14,653 nucleotides of DNA from JAGOLU01 sp964542665. Lineage in GTDB: Bacteria > Patescibacteriota > Microgenomatia > UBA1406 > GWC2-37-13. This document shows, one piece after another, positions 1 through 5,857 of the stretch (positions within the stretch are counted from its first letter, which is position 1; every line of letters begins with the position of its first letter). The DNA lies in NCBI GenBank assembly GCA_964542665.1, contig CAZIUF010000023.1, positions 1 to 14,653 of the forward strand, written 5' to 3'. Under the pieces are notes generated by a model that did not search any database, had not been told where the DNA came from, and saw nothing but the letters and a program-made list of their open reading frames with translations. Both the position numbers and the translations under genes were made by a program.

Positions 1-161
1 AGGAGTTTTTCAACTGTCTCATACACCTTTGCACCGCTCTTTTTTACCTCTAGACGAGGTTCTTGTGACCTATTCCAGGCATGTACTTGATGACCTTTCT
101 CAAGCAATCTCAGAACCATATTCTTACCCATTTTTCCAAGACCGATATAGTGGATGATCAT
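1..161 (-). CDS. gnd: 6-phosphogluconate dehydrogenase, N-terminal fragment
   Basis: This is the first 53 codons of a gene that leaves the window at base 1. The protein opens MIIHYIGLGKMGKNMVLRLL, the Rossmann NADP-binding start of 6-phosphogluconate dehydrogenase (GLGxMGxNM), followed by HQVHAWNRS, where beta-strand 2 and its Asn-Arg bind the NADP ribose phosphate. The enzyme oxidatively decarboxylates 6-phosphogluconate to ribulose 5-phosphate and makes NADPH. It lies 56 bp downstream of zwf on the same strand, so the two probably form one pentose phosphate operon, although 6-phosphogluconolactonase is not in view. The ATG at 161 has no SD. A TACACT hexamer lies 6 nt before it, so it could also have its own leaderless transcript. 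Related beta-hydroxyacid dehydrogenases share the GLGxMG start, but the zwf context favours gnd. Confidence 0.85.
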   Translation of the reverse strand, partial: MIIHYIGLGKMGKNMVLRLLEKGHQVHAWNRSQEPRLEVKKSGAKVYETVEKL

Positions 162-184
162 ATTAATAGTGTAAATAATAGAGT

Positions 185-211
185 TGTAAAGTCTGTAAAG
201 TCCATAAAGTG
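185..211. repeat. Three tandem 9-bp units between zwf and gnd
   Basis: On the plus strand TGTAAAGTC occurs twice head to tail (185-193, 194-202), followed by the diverged unit CATAAAGTG (203-211). On the transcribed minus strand this reads as repeated ACTTTAyrG. It fills half of the zwf-gnd gap. It could be a regulator or RNA-binding site, or chance slippage in A/T-rich DNA. No function is claimed. Confidence 0.5.
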
Positions 212-217
212 ATTGAG

Positions 218-1681
218 CTATCTTTTAAAATTGCTAATCTGGCACACTGCTTCTGATGGCTCGAGCCATGACCTGCCGTCGGCAATCAGCAATCTTTCAA
301 ATGATTCCGGTCCCCAACTCCCTGAGTCATACAGCTCTGGGACAAACGTAGGGGATTGAATATGGTTCAATAGTGGCTCGACATATTGCCAAGAGGTTTC
401 GATCCCATCGGCATGTTGGAATAGCGTTGTGTCACCAGCTATAGCATCATTGATAAGTTTTACATATGCCTCCACGAGATCCATCTGGTATTCATTTTTA
501 TAGCAAAATTGCATCGGTACCTCATCAATCTTAAAATCTAGTCCCGGTTTTTTCACAGCCAAATGGATGATGACGCCCTCATTTGGACCTATACGTAAGG
601 TAAGAGCAGTAGGACGACGAATACTAGTTGAGTCGTTAAAGAGTGATTTTTTATTTGGCTTAAACACAACCGTGATTTCGGTGACAGACCGCTTGAGCTG
701 TTTGCCTGCTCGCACGTAGATAGGCACTCCCCTCCATCTGTCGTTGGCTACCTCGAGTTTGAAAGCCACGGCAGTCTCGGTTTTGCTCTGTGAAGAGATG
801 TCTTTTTCCTCCGTATACCCGCTATATTGGCCAAAGCGGGCAATACGACTAACATCCTCATACTTCAACGGAGCGATCTGAGCGAGCAGGTCCCGTCGAG
901 CCGCTCGGATATCTGATACGCCCAATGACTTGGGTTGCTCCATCAGAGTCATAGCAATCATTTGCAACACATGATTTTGCACGACATCACGAACAGTCCC
1001 GGTGCTGTCATAGAAACGCTCTCGTCCCGTGATACCAAAATCCTCGACAGCATTAACCTGGATATGATCGATTGATGATCTGTCCCAAAGATGCTCAAAC
1101 ATGCTATTGGCAAACCGGAAGGCAAGGAGATTTTGCACTGTTTCTTTGGCTAGGAAGTGATCGATGCGATAGATCTGTTCCTCATCAAATATCTTGAGAA
1201 GATGAGAATTGAGTAATCGTGCTGATGCATAGTCTGTGCCAAATGGCTTCTCAAGCATGAACTTAACCCAACCCCCAGGTCGACGGTTGAGTGAACAGTT
1301 GCCGACATGTCTAATAATATCGTCATAAAGCGATGGGAATGATGCGATATACCAAAGTAAGTTACCCAATCTTTTTTTATCATCGAGATATTGCCTAATA
1401 TCAGCAAATACTTGCTCATCAGTCACATCACCAGATATATAGTCGATATGTGTAGTAAACCCGCTCCAGATCTCAGGATTTGTGGGATTCACAATCGATT
1501 GAGCATACTCAGTAAATGCTTGGCGAGAATATGTTGTGCGAGCGTTGCCCAACAAAAGAAAATCTGCAGGAAGAAGGTGTTTTTCATAGAGCATGTAGAC
1601 AGCTTTCAGTATCTTTTTTTTAGCCAGATCACCCGTGGCTCCAACAAGCACGATGGTCAGTGGTTCGGTAACTTTTTGCAT
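218..1681 (-). CDS. zwf: Glucose-6-phosphate 1-dehydrogenase
   Basis: This is a full-length (487 aa) cytosolic enzyme that oxidises glucose 6-phosphate to 6-phosphoglucono-1,5-lactone with NADP+ (or NAD+), the entry step of the oxidative pentose phosphate pathway. The N-terminal dinucleotide site is GATGDLAKKK (residues 14-23). EKPFG (144-148) and the substrate signature RIDHFLAKE (172-180) follow; the usual form is RIDHYLGKE, so Phe and Ala are mild variants. RDVVQNH (231-237) ends with the expected catalytic-base His. Length is normal for the family. An in-frame TTG at 1690 would add three residues, but ATG 1681 is the better start; neither has an SD. gnd follows 56 bp downstream. The gene is separated from its upstream neighbour by a terminator (1751-1779) and has a candidate promoter at 1707-1733. 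Confidence 0.97.
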   Translation of the reverse strand: MQKVTEPLTIVLVGATGDLAKKKILKAVYMLYEKHLLPADFLLLGNARTTYSRQAFTEYAQSIVNPTNPEIWSGFTTHIDYISGDVTDEQVFADIRQYLDDKKRLGNLLWYIASFPSLYDDIIRHVGNCSLNRRPGGWVKFMLEKPFGTDYASARLLNSHLLKIFDEEQIYRIDHFLAKETVQNLLAFRFANSMFEHLWDRSSIDHIQVNAVEDFGITGRERFYDSTGTVRDVVQNHVLQMIAMTLMEQPKSLGVSDIRAARRDLLAQIAPLKYEDVSRIARFGQYSGYTEEKDISSQSKTETAVAFKLEVANDRWRGVPIYVRAGKQLKRSVTEITVVFKPNKKSLFNDSTSIRRPTALTLRIGPNEGVIIHLAVKKPGLDFKIDEVPMQFCYKNEYQMDLVEAYVKLINDAIAGDTTLFQHADGIETSWQYVEPLLNHIQSPTFVPELYDSGSWGPESFERLLIADGRSWLEPSEAVCQISNFKR

Positions 1682-1706
1682 AGATTTCAAACTGTGAGTA
1701 TTGCAG

Positions 1707-1733
1707 AGTATATCAGGTGAATCAATTAGTCAA
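1707..1733 (-). promoter_or_regulatory. Candidate promoter of zwf-gnd
   Basis: Read on the minus strand, TTGACT (1728-1733) is followed after 15 bp by TATACT (1707-1712), about 26 nt before the ATG. An alternative overlapping pair, TTGATT with a 17-bp spacer to AATACT, exists in the same stretch. It lies just downstream of the terminator of the preceding gene, where a new promoter is expected. Confidence 0.45.
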
Positions 1734-1750
1734 TTATGGTAAATACCAAT

Positions 1751-1779
1751 AAAAAACCGCCACGTTTGACGTGGCGGTT
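1751..1779 (-). terminator. Rho-independent terminator of the 1802-2467 gene
   Basis: There is a perfect 10-bp stem, AACCGCCACG / CGTGGCGGTT, with the 5-nt loop TTTGA. On the minus strand it is followed by a T run (A's at 1751-1756 on the plus strand). It lies 23 bp after the stop of the anchored protein and insulates it from zwf. Confidence 0.9.
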
Positions 1780-1801
1780 AGTTATTCTTGTATTGATATA
1801 T

Positions 1802-2467
1802 TTACTTCTTTATCATTGTGGTTGGCTCAGTTGAGGTCAATGGGACGAGCTGCGTGCGTGCTGCATTGATGATCTTATCACCTTTGGTGCTGTAGACAGC
1901 TACTACGCCTGCATTGTTGAAGATGAGGACAAAATCACCATTTTCTGCTCCAGTGTACAGAGCGTTGTCCTGAAGCTGCTCGATGTTATTCACTGTCGCA
2001 ACCTGAGGCACCTCAGTACTTGAAGCAGCAAGATATCCAGCCTCCTTGATTTTATTGACGATTTTTTTTAATGCAGCCTGCTGATCCTTGAGTTGCTTTT
2101 GGGCAGGCGTCTCACCCTGGTAGATGATTTTATTGTTGGATGGTCTATACAAGACCATCTTGTTTGCAAATGCAACTGCGCGATCACCAATCTTGGCATC
2201 TTTGTAGACCTCCTCGTTGTACTTGCTCAATTTCTTGAGTTTATCAATGTCCTCAAATCCTTGGCCTTTCCCCAGTTCAGCCATAAACTGAAACTCACCC
2301 GTACTGACTCCAGCGTCTTTGGCAATCTTTTCGACAAGTCTGCGCTCGGTTGCTACGGCTATATCATTGAGCGGATTGATAGCGCGGAAGATGATATACA
2401 TCTGTGTCACGACAACCAACACGAGAAGAACGATGATAACGATATGAATTTTTTTAGTAGATTTCAT
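1802..2467 (-). CDS. Membrane-anchored protein with a duplicated GD..F..YxxxxxKII motif
   Basis: Function is not recognised. The 221-aa protein has a basic start (MKSTKKIH) and one long hydrophobic segment at residues 8-29, then a soluble domain probably outside the membrane (type II anchor). Two similar segments stand out: AKIGDRAVAFANKMVLYRPS..NKII (about 91-115) and AENGDFVLIFNNAGVVAVYS..DKII (about 174-200). They share GD, a hydrophobic strand ending in Phe, a second strand ending in Tyr, and KII. This suggests an internal duplication of a small beta unit. The stretch between them, about 118-145, is Lys/Gln-rich and probably a coiled coil. From memory, proteins with this motif are frequent in Saccharibacteria-like genomes, but I cannot check that. 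It is transcribed alone: a terminator follows it and recX lies divergently 70 bp upstream. Confidence 0.8.
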   Translation of the reverse strand: MKSTKKIHIVIIVLLVLVVVTQMYIIFRAINPLNDIAVATERRLVEKIAKDAGVSTGEFQFMAELGKGQGFEDIDKLKKLSKYNEEVYKDAKIGDRAVAFANKMVLYRPSNNKIIYQGETPAQKQLKDQQAALKKIVNKIKEAGYLAASSTEVPQVATVNNIEQLQDNALYTGAENGDFVLIFNNAGVVAVYSTKGDKIINAARTQLVPLTSTEPTTMIKK

Positions 2468-2537
2468 ATAAAAAGATAAAACTTACAAATATAATTGAAT
2501 GATGTAAGTGTATCAGATTGTGAGGTATCATAGTGCC

Positions 2538-3038
2538 ATGTCAGAGTCACCTATCCCTCATCTCGCTTATGCACTCGCCCTCCTCGCCCGACGGAGTTAC
2601 TCATCAGCGACGATGAAGCGAAAGTTGCAGATGCGACATCAAAGACTAGCAAAAAAACTCCCCCACATATACTCGATAGATGCTGTGGATGATCAGGTCA
2701 GCAAAACACTCGCCTATCTCAATGAACATAAGTTGCTCGATGACACCGCCTATACCTCACAGCTTATTTCTACGATGCGGCAACGTCATAAAAGTGATAT
2801 GTGGATCCGCCAAAAACTTGCACAAAATGGAATCGATCGAGATACTATCAGCACGATGATGACTCCTGAAGATCCGAGTGGGTCAATCTCACATCTGATC
2901 GCTCACAAGCTCTCGTATCACCCCGACACACTTACTGACAAAAAGAAAAAAGAAAAACTCATCCGGTGGCTCATGGGGAAAGGGTTTCGGTATGCGGATA
3001 TTAATAGAGCAATAGTGGAGAAGGAAGAAGGTAATTGA
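2538..3038 (+). CDS. recX: RecX-family regulatory protein
   Basis: This is a 166-aa, mostly helical protein matching the RecX layout of repeated three-helix units: an N-terminal ALALLARRSYSSATMKRKL segment, the hallmark LLDDTAYTSQLI...R, then IRQKLAQNGID (residues ~93-103) and a final KLIRWLMGKGFRYADINRAI repeat. RecX binds RecA filaments and limits recombinase activity and the SOS response. No recA is in the window, so it is not in the common recA-recX arrangement. ATG 2538 was chosen over an upstream in-frame GTG at 2508 because homology starts after it. TATCAT (2526-2531) ends exactly 6 nt before this ATG, and a weak GAGGT (2522-2526) lies 11 nt before, so either leaderless or SD initiation is possible. 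Confidence 0.85.
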   Translation: MSESPIPHLAYALALLARRSYSSATMKRKLQMRHQRLAKKLPHIYSIDAVDDQVSKTLAYLNEHKLLDDTAYTSQLISTMRQRHKSDMWIRQKLAQNGIDRDTISTMMTPEDPSGSISHLIAHKLSYHPDTLTDKKKKEKLIRWLMGKGFRYADINRAIVEKEEGN

Positions 3039-3043
3039 GTCAT

Positions 3044-3081
3044 CCTTCCTTCGCCCCCGCAGAGCGGGACAAGTCGGAAGG
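3044..3081. other. Imperfect hairpin just after recX
   Basis: CCTTCC (3044-3049) pairs with GGAAGG (3076-3081), and inside it CCCGC (3056-3060) pairs with GCGGG (3064-3068) across the 3-nt loop AGA. No T run follows on either strand, so this is a structured spacer element rather than a standard terminator. It begins 5 bp after the recX stop and may protect the recX 3' end. Confidence 0.5.
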
Positions 3082-3100
3082 GCAAGTAGGTCGAAAGTAT

Positions 3101-3195
3101 TTACGTCTGCACAGTTGGGGAAAGGGCACGTAAGATTTTTTGATGAATCTCTGTCTGAGCGAAGCGAGTTAGATGAAGAAAAAAAACTTACGTGC
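3101..3195. repeat. Three-armed inverted repeat in the recX/RRM convergent spacer
   Basis: GCACGTAAG (3126-3134) is exactly inverted at CTTACGTGC (3187-3195). The inner arms continue as T6 (3136-3141) against A8 (3179-3186), and then ATCT/AGAT. A third copy, TTACGT (3101-3106), can instead pair with ACGTAA (3128-3133); that smaller hairpin is followed by GATTTTTT and would look like a weak recX terminator. The two pairings use the same middle arm and exclude each other. No coding potential was found in 3039-3344, and no transposase is present to make these element ends. Confidence 0.65.
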
Positions 3196-3245
3196 ACTGC
3201 ATATTCTATTTTAGAAACGATACTGCCCCCCTGCAATATTCAGGC

Positions 3246-3302
3246 AAAAAAAATACTACCTGCTTGAGTTTCATATTTCTACGAAAATCCAAGACAGGTA
3301 GT
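3246..3302 (-). terminator. Rho-independent terminator of the RRM protein gene
   Basis: On the minus strand ACTACCTG (3295-3302) pairs with CAGGTAGT (3255-3262). The stem continues with small bulges through CTTG/CAAG and TTTC/GAAA, and a T8 run follows (A's at 3246-3253). It lies about 43 bp after the RRM stop. A separate 6-bp hairpin, TGCAAC-TTGC-GTTGCA (3323-3338), lies between the stop and the terminator. Confidence 0.85.
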
Positions 3303-3344
3303 TTGTTGGTTATCTGATCAGGTGCAACTTGCGTTGCAATGTGA

Positions 3345-3704
3345 TTAGTAACGGCTTCCACCGCCACCACCACCACCTCCACGATATCCGCCACCAGCAC
3401 CGCCTCCACCACGATATCCACCGCCTCCGCCACCGCGGAAATCATTGCGAGGTTCTTTTGGTTTTGCGACGTTGACGACCATTGGGCGTCCTTCGAGATC
3501 AGAATTGTTCTTTGCACTGATTGCAGCTTGTGCAGCTTCTTCAGTGGTGAAAGTAACGAATCCGAATCCTTTTGAACGACCGGTTTCACGATCGGTGATG
3601 AGCATCGCTTCTACGATTTCACCAAACTCAGCAAACATTTCTCGGAGTGAGTCACTAGTGACTGTCCAAGGAAGATTGCCAACGAAAAGTTTTTTATTAT
3701 CCAT
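3345..3704 (-). CDS. Glycine-rich single-RRM RNA-binding protein
   Basis: This is a 119-aa cytosolic protein with one RNA recognition motif followed by a glycine tail. RNP2 is LFVGNL (residues 6-11) and RNP1 is KGFGFVTF (45-52), with the aromatic residues that stack on RNA bases intact. Residues 90-119 are almost entirely Gly with RGG and GYRGG units. The tail DNA has a 30-bp periodic repeat around the two CGATATCC sites (3382-3389, 3412-3419), coding for a 10-residue repeat. Cyanobacterial Rbp proteins and CPR genomes carry this architecture, where a role in RNA chaperoning or cold response is likely. The start is certain: a perfect AGGAGGTG lies 9 nt before ATG 3704. The long leader (about 95 nt) and strong RBS suggest high and possibly post-transcriptionally controlled expression. 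Confidence 0.95.
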   Translation of the reverse strand: MDNKKLFVGNLPWTVTSDSLREMFAEFGEIVEAMLITDRETGRSKGFGFVTFTTEEAAQAAISAKNNSDLEGRPMVVNVAKPKEPRNDFRGGGGGGYRGGGGAGGGYRGGGGGGGGSRY

Positions 3705-3713
3705 TATGTATTA

Positions 3714-3721
3714 CACCTCCT
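3714..3721 (-). promoter_or_regulatory. Perfect Shine-Dalgarno of the RRM gene
   Basis: AGGAGGTG on the minus strand is fully complementary to the usual 16S tail (CACCTCCT), with 9 nt to the ATG. It contrasts with most other starts in the window, which have no SD. Confidence 0.93.
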
Positions 3722-3806
3722 CTCCGTCTGACGAGCAAGAAGTGTCTGGACTGTAGTTCTGTAACTAGAAGCATACGTACACGTAACTCTTGTGTAGATC
3801 ATACAT

Positions 3807-3815
3807 AGTATAACA
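3807..3815 (-). promoter_or_regulatory. Extended -10 promoter of the RRM gene
   Basis: On the minus strand TGTTATACT gives a TGn extended -10 with TATACT (3807-3812). No convincing -35 is seen at 17 bp, as is usual for extended -10 promoters. Initiation near 3800 would give an untranslated leader of about 95 nt, long for this window and similar in size to bacterial cold-shock leaders. Confidence 0.55.
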
Positions 3816-3916
3816 GACTATATGATGAAATAATAGCAAGCGCATTGTAAATGACCCCCTTTGTACTCGCGTAATACAGCGTATTTTCAGCTAGATATGT
3901 TACGATTTGAGCGTAT

Positions 3917-4603
3917 ATGAAAATCCTTGTCGTCGAAGACGACCTCAGAATCGCTAACTCACTCAAAAAAGGCCTCCTCCAAGAGCGGTACACGGTGGAT
4001 ATGGCCACAGATGGCACAGGTGGATATGACCTCGCCTCGACTGAGTCCTATAACGCAATCGTCCTCGACTATATGCTTCCGGGGATGGATGGCCTCAAGA
4101 TCTGTCAATCTCTGCGAAAATCACGCAACTACACTCCGATCATCATGCTTACAGCTAAAAACAACACAAGTGATATCATCGCGACTCTTGATGCAGGTGC
4201 CGATGACTATCTCACGAAACCTTTTTCATTTGAGGAGTTACTCGCACGGATACGAGCAGTGACCCGTCGACCNNNNNNNNNNGCATCCCAGGTGACGAGT
4301 ATTCTTAAGATAGCCGACCTTACTCTCGATCCTCATACGTTTTCGGTCACCCGAGCAAAGACAGATATTCGTCTGACTCACAAAGAGTACGCGCTCCTAG
4401 AGTACCTCATGCGGCATGTTGGCACAGTAGTGACCAAGGAACAGATCATCAATCATGTGTGGGACTTTGACGCAGATATCCTGCCTAATACGATCGAGGT
4501 ATATATGAGAAAGTTGCGAGAGAAAATCGATATACCATTTGCACCCTCCCCCACTCTCATCCAAACAGTGCGTGGTTTTGGGTATAAGATATCAAATAGT
4601 TGA
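3917..4603 (+). CDS. OmpR/PhoB-family response regulator
   Basis: This is a 228-aa DNA-binding response regulator that pairs with the kinase encoded next. The receiver domain (1-115) has the acidic pocket E7-D8-D9, the phospho-acceptor D51 in VLDYMLPGMDG, T79 (MLTAK) and K101 (LTKPFS). The winged-helix output domain (about 130-226) shows LTHKEYALLEYLM, the recognition region PNTIEVYMRKLREKID and the wing VRGFGYKI. Ten N's (4273-4282) fall in the inter-domain linker. The reading frame is kept across them and the total length is normal, so the true gap is probably close to 10 bases or differs by a multiple of three. A TACGAT hexamer at 3901-3906 lies 10 nt before the ATG and no SD is present. 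It should regulate its own operon and perhaps the downstream exporter. Confidence 0.95.
   Translation: MKILVVEDDLRIANSLKKGLLQERYTVDMATDGTGGYDLASTESYNAIVLDYMLPGMDGLKICQSLRKSRNYTPIIMLTAKNNTSDIIATLDAGADDYLTKPFSFEELLARIRAVTRRXXXXASQVTSILKIADLTLDPHTFSVTRAKTDIRLTHKEYALLEYLMRHVGTVVTKEQIINHVWDFDADILPNTIEVYMRKLREKIDIPFAPSPTLIQTVRGFGYKISNS
4273..4282. other. Assembly gap (10 N) inside the response regulator
   Basis: Ten undetermined bases interrupt the linker between the receiver and winged-helix domains, right after the ...AVTRRP end of the receiver. A round number of N's is typical of a scaffolding placeholder, so the real length is unknown. Confidence 0.99.
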
Positions 4604-4604
4604 T

Positions 4605-4708
4605 AATGTATAACGTACAGCGTAAAACGCAGAACAAGTAATTGACGGTGGATAACAGCGGATTGGAATTTAGGGTTAGTATTTAGAGTTTAGTATTTGG
4701 TTCAGGTA
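4605..4708. repeat. Degenerate 7-bp periodic repeat between regulator and kinase
   Basis: The 113-bp gap between the two genes reads in steps of seven. Left block (4605-4646): AATGTAT, AACGTAC, AGCGTAA, AACGCAG, AACAAGT, AATTGAC. Right block (4667-4708): AATTTAG, GGTTAGT, ATTTAGA, GTTTAGT, ATTTGGT, TCAGGTA. The right block ends 8 nt before the kinase ATG. Such a spacer is unusual inside a two-component operon, where genes normally abut. No terminator is seen. A TTGACG (4642-4647) could be a -35 box, but its -10 partner is poor. Confidence 0.6.
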
Positions 4709-4716
4709 TTTTCATC

Positions 4717-5772
4717 ATGTTTCACTCAGCAAGACTCAAACTCACACTCTGGTACCTCGGAATTCTCATGACGGTGAGTATACTTTTTAGTATCGTCATC
4801 TATCGGATGGTGGTCGTCGAGGTGGTACGTTTTGAAGCATTTCAACGCTCAAGATCTGAGGCCAGGATAGGACAAATGTTTATGCCATTTCGTGGGGGTG
4901 GACTTTCACCACGACTTCCTGTCAATGAGGAGCTCATCGAGGAAACAAAGCAACGAATAGCGATGATTATCCTCATCCTCAATGGAAGTATCTTCCTGGC
5001 AGGTGGGGGTTTGGCATATATCCTTGCTGGTAAGACACTTGATCCAATTCAAGGCATGATGGAGTCACAGAAACAGTTTATCGGTGATGCGTCTCATGAG
5101 CTTAAGACCCCACTGACCTCGTTGCGGATCGCATCTGAGGTATTTTTGCGAGACAAATCACCTACAGTACAGGATGCAAAAGTACTGATACAAGAAAACT
5201 TGAGTGAGATCGATGGAATGCAGTCGCTTCTGGAAACGCTCATTCAGATGAACAAGCTAGAGTATGATCGTAAAGAAATAGTGCTTAACGAGCATGTATT
5301 TATCGAAAAAATAGTCGCAAAAACTCTACAAACTGTGTCTGCACATGCCTCCAGTAAATCAATCACTATCAATCATACTGTGCATAATCAGAAAGTCGTC
5401 GGTAGCGAACTGCTGCTAGTAAAACTACTCACCATATTGCTGGACAATGCAATAAAGTACTCGGCGGTATTGGGGAAGATCGAAATATATACCACTACAC
5501 ACAACTCACATCTTGTTTTGGGTATCACTGACCATGGGATGGGGATAGATCACAAAGATATTCCACATATTTTCACCCGTTTTTATCGGGCTGACAGTGC
5601 GCGCACACGCACCGGTGAGTCAGGAGGCTATGGACTCGGACTCTCGATCGCCCAAAAAATTGCTGATATGCATGGCACCAAAATACATGTAAAAACAGAA
5701 AAAGGTGTTGGCTCAACGTTTAGTGTATTTTTGAAACTGGCTGCTCCTGCAAGCCAAAGCACCCCTGTATAA
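4717..5772 (+). CDS. Membrane sensor histidine kinase
   Basis: This is a 351-aa inner-membrane kinase. TM1 is about residues 10-31 and TM2 about 81-104, leaving a short external loop (about 32-80) rich in Arg and Glu with MFMPFRGGGLSPRLP. There is no full HAMP domain: TM2 runs through LAGKTLDPI straight into the dimerisation helix. The H-box is FIGDASHELKTPLTSLR with phospho-acceptor H127. The ATPase domain has the N-box LLDNAIKYS (N244), G1 DHGMGID (272-278), F-box FTRFYRAD and G2 GGYGLGLSIAQKIADMHG (303-320). All catalytic motifs look intact. It is the partner of the regulator upstream and is followed after 85 bp by a small secreted protein, the likely co-sensor or target. The ATG has no SD; TATTTT ends 4 nt before it. 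Confidence 0.95.
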   Translation: MFHSARLKLTLWYLGILMTVSILFSIVIYRMVVVEVVRFEAFQRSRSEARIGQMFMPFRGGGLSPRLPVNEELIEETKQRIAMIILILNGSIFLAGGGLAYILAGKTLDPIQGMMESQKQFIGDASHELKTPLTSLRIASEVFLRDKSPTVQDAKVLIQENLSEIDGMQSLLETLIQMNKLEYDRKEIVLNEHVFIEKIVAKTLQTVSAHASSKSITINHTVHNQKVVGSELLLVKLLTILLDNAIKYSAVLGKIEIYTTTHNSHLVLGITDHGMGIDHKDIPHIFTRFYRADSARTRTGESGGYGLGLSIAQKIADMHGTKIHVKTEKGVGSTFSVFLKLAAPASQSTPV

Positions 5773-5857
5773 GAAGACCATATATTGACATATTACTTAA
5801 GCTCTTCTTCAGTCTTGGTACCTATACTCTCTGTATTACATATTTATTTTCATTCCT

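Noticed and set aside
1391..1720. 109-codon plus-strand open frame antisense to zwf
   Set aside because: It lies fully opposite conserved zwf coding sequence, shows no family motif and has no RBS.
2508..2510. GTG as start of recX
   Set aside because: The extra ten residues show no RecX similarity and overlap the candidate -35/-10 region. ATG 2538 fits the family start and the promoter spacing.
3126..3195. Inverted repeat as the ends of a mobile element or MITE
   Set aside because: The arms are only 9 bp plus A/T runs, there is no target-site duplication visible and no transposase nearby. An RNA structure in a convergent spacer explains it better.
3206..3589. 127-codon minus-strand open frame overlapping the RRM gene
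   Set aside because: It overlaps the RRM gene in another frame and has low-complexity Val/Ala runs that come from the GGN glycine repeat. The RRM frame has RNP motifs and a perfect SD, so this is a shadow.
4605..4708. CRISPR array or iteron origin
   Set aside because: The units are 7 bp, degenerate, without spacers and not next to dnaA, a rep gene or cas genes.
5785..5790. Perfect TTGACA after the kinase gene as a promoter for the secreted protein
   Set aside because: No acceptable -10 lies 16-18 bp downstream. The nearest TATACT (5823-5828) is 32 bp away, so I do not annotate it as a promoter.
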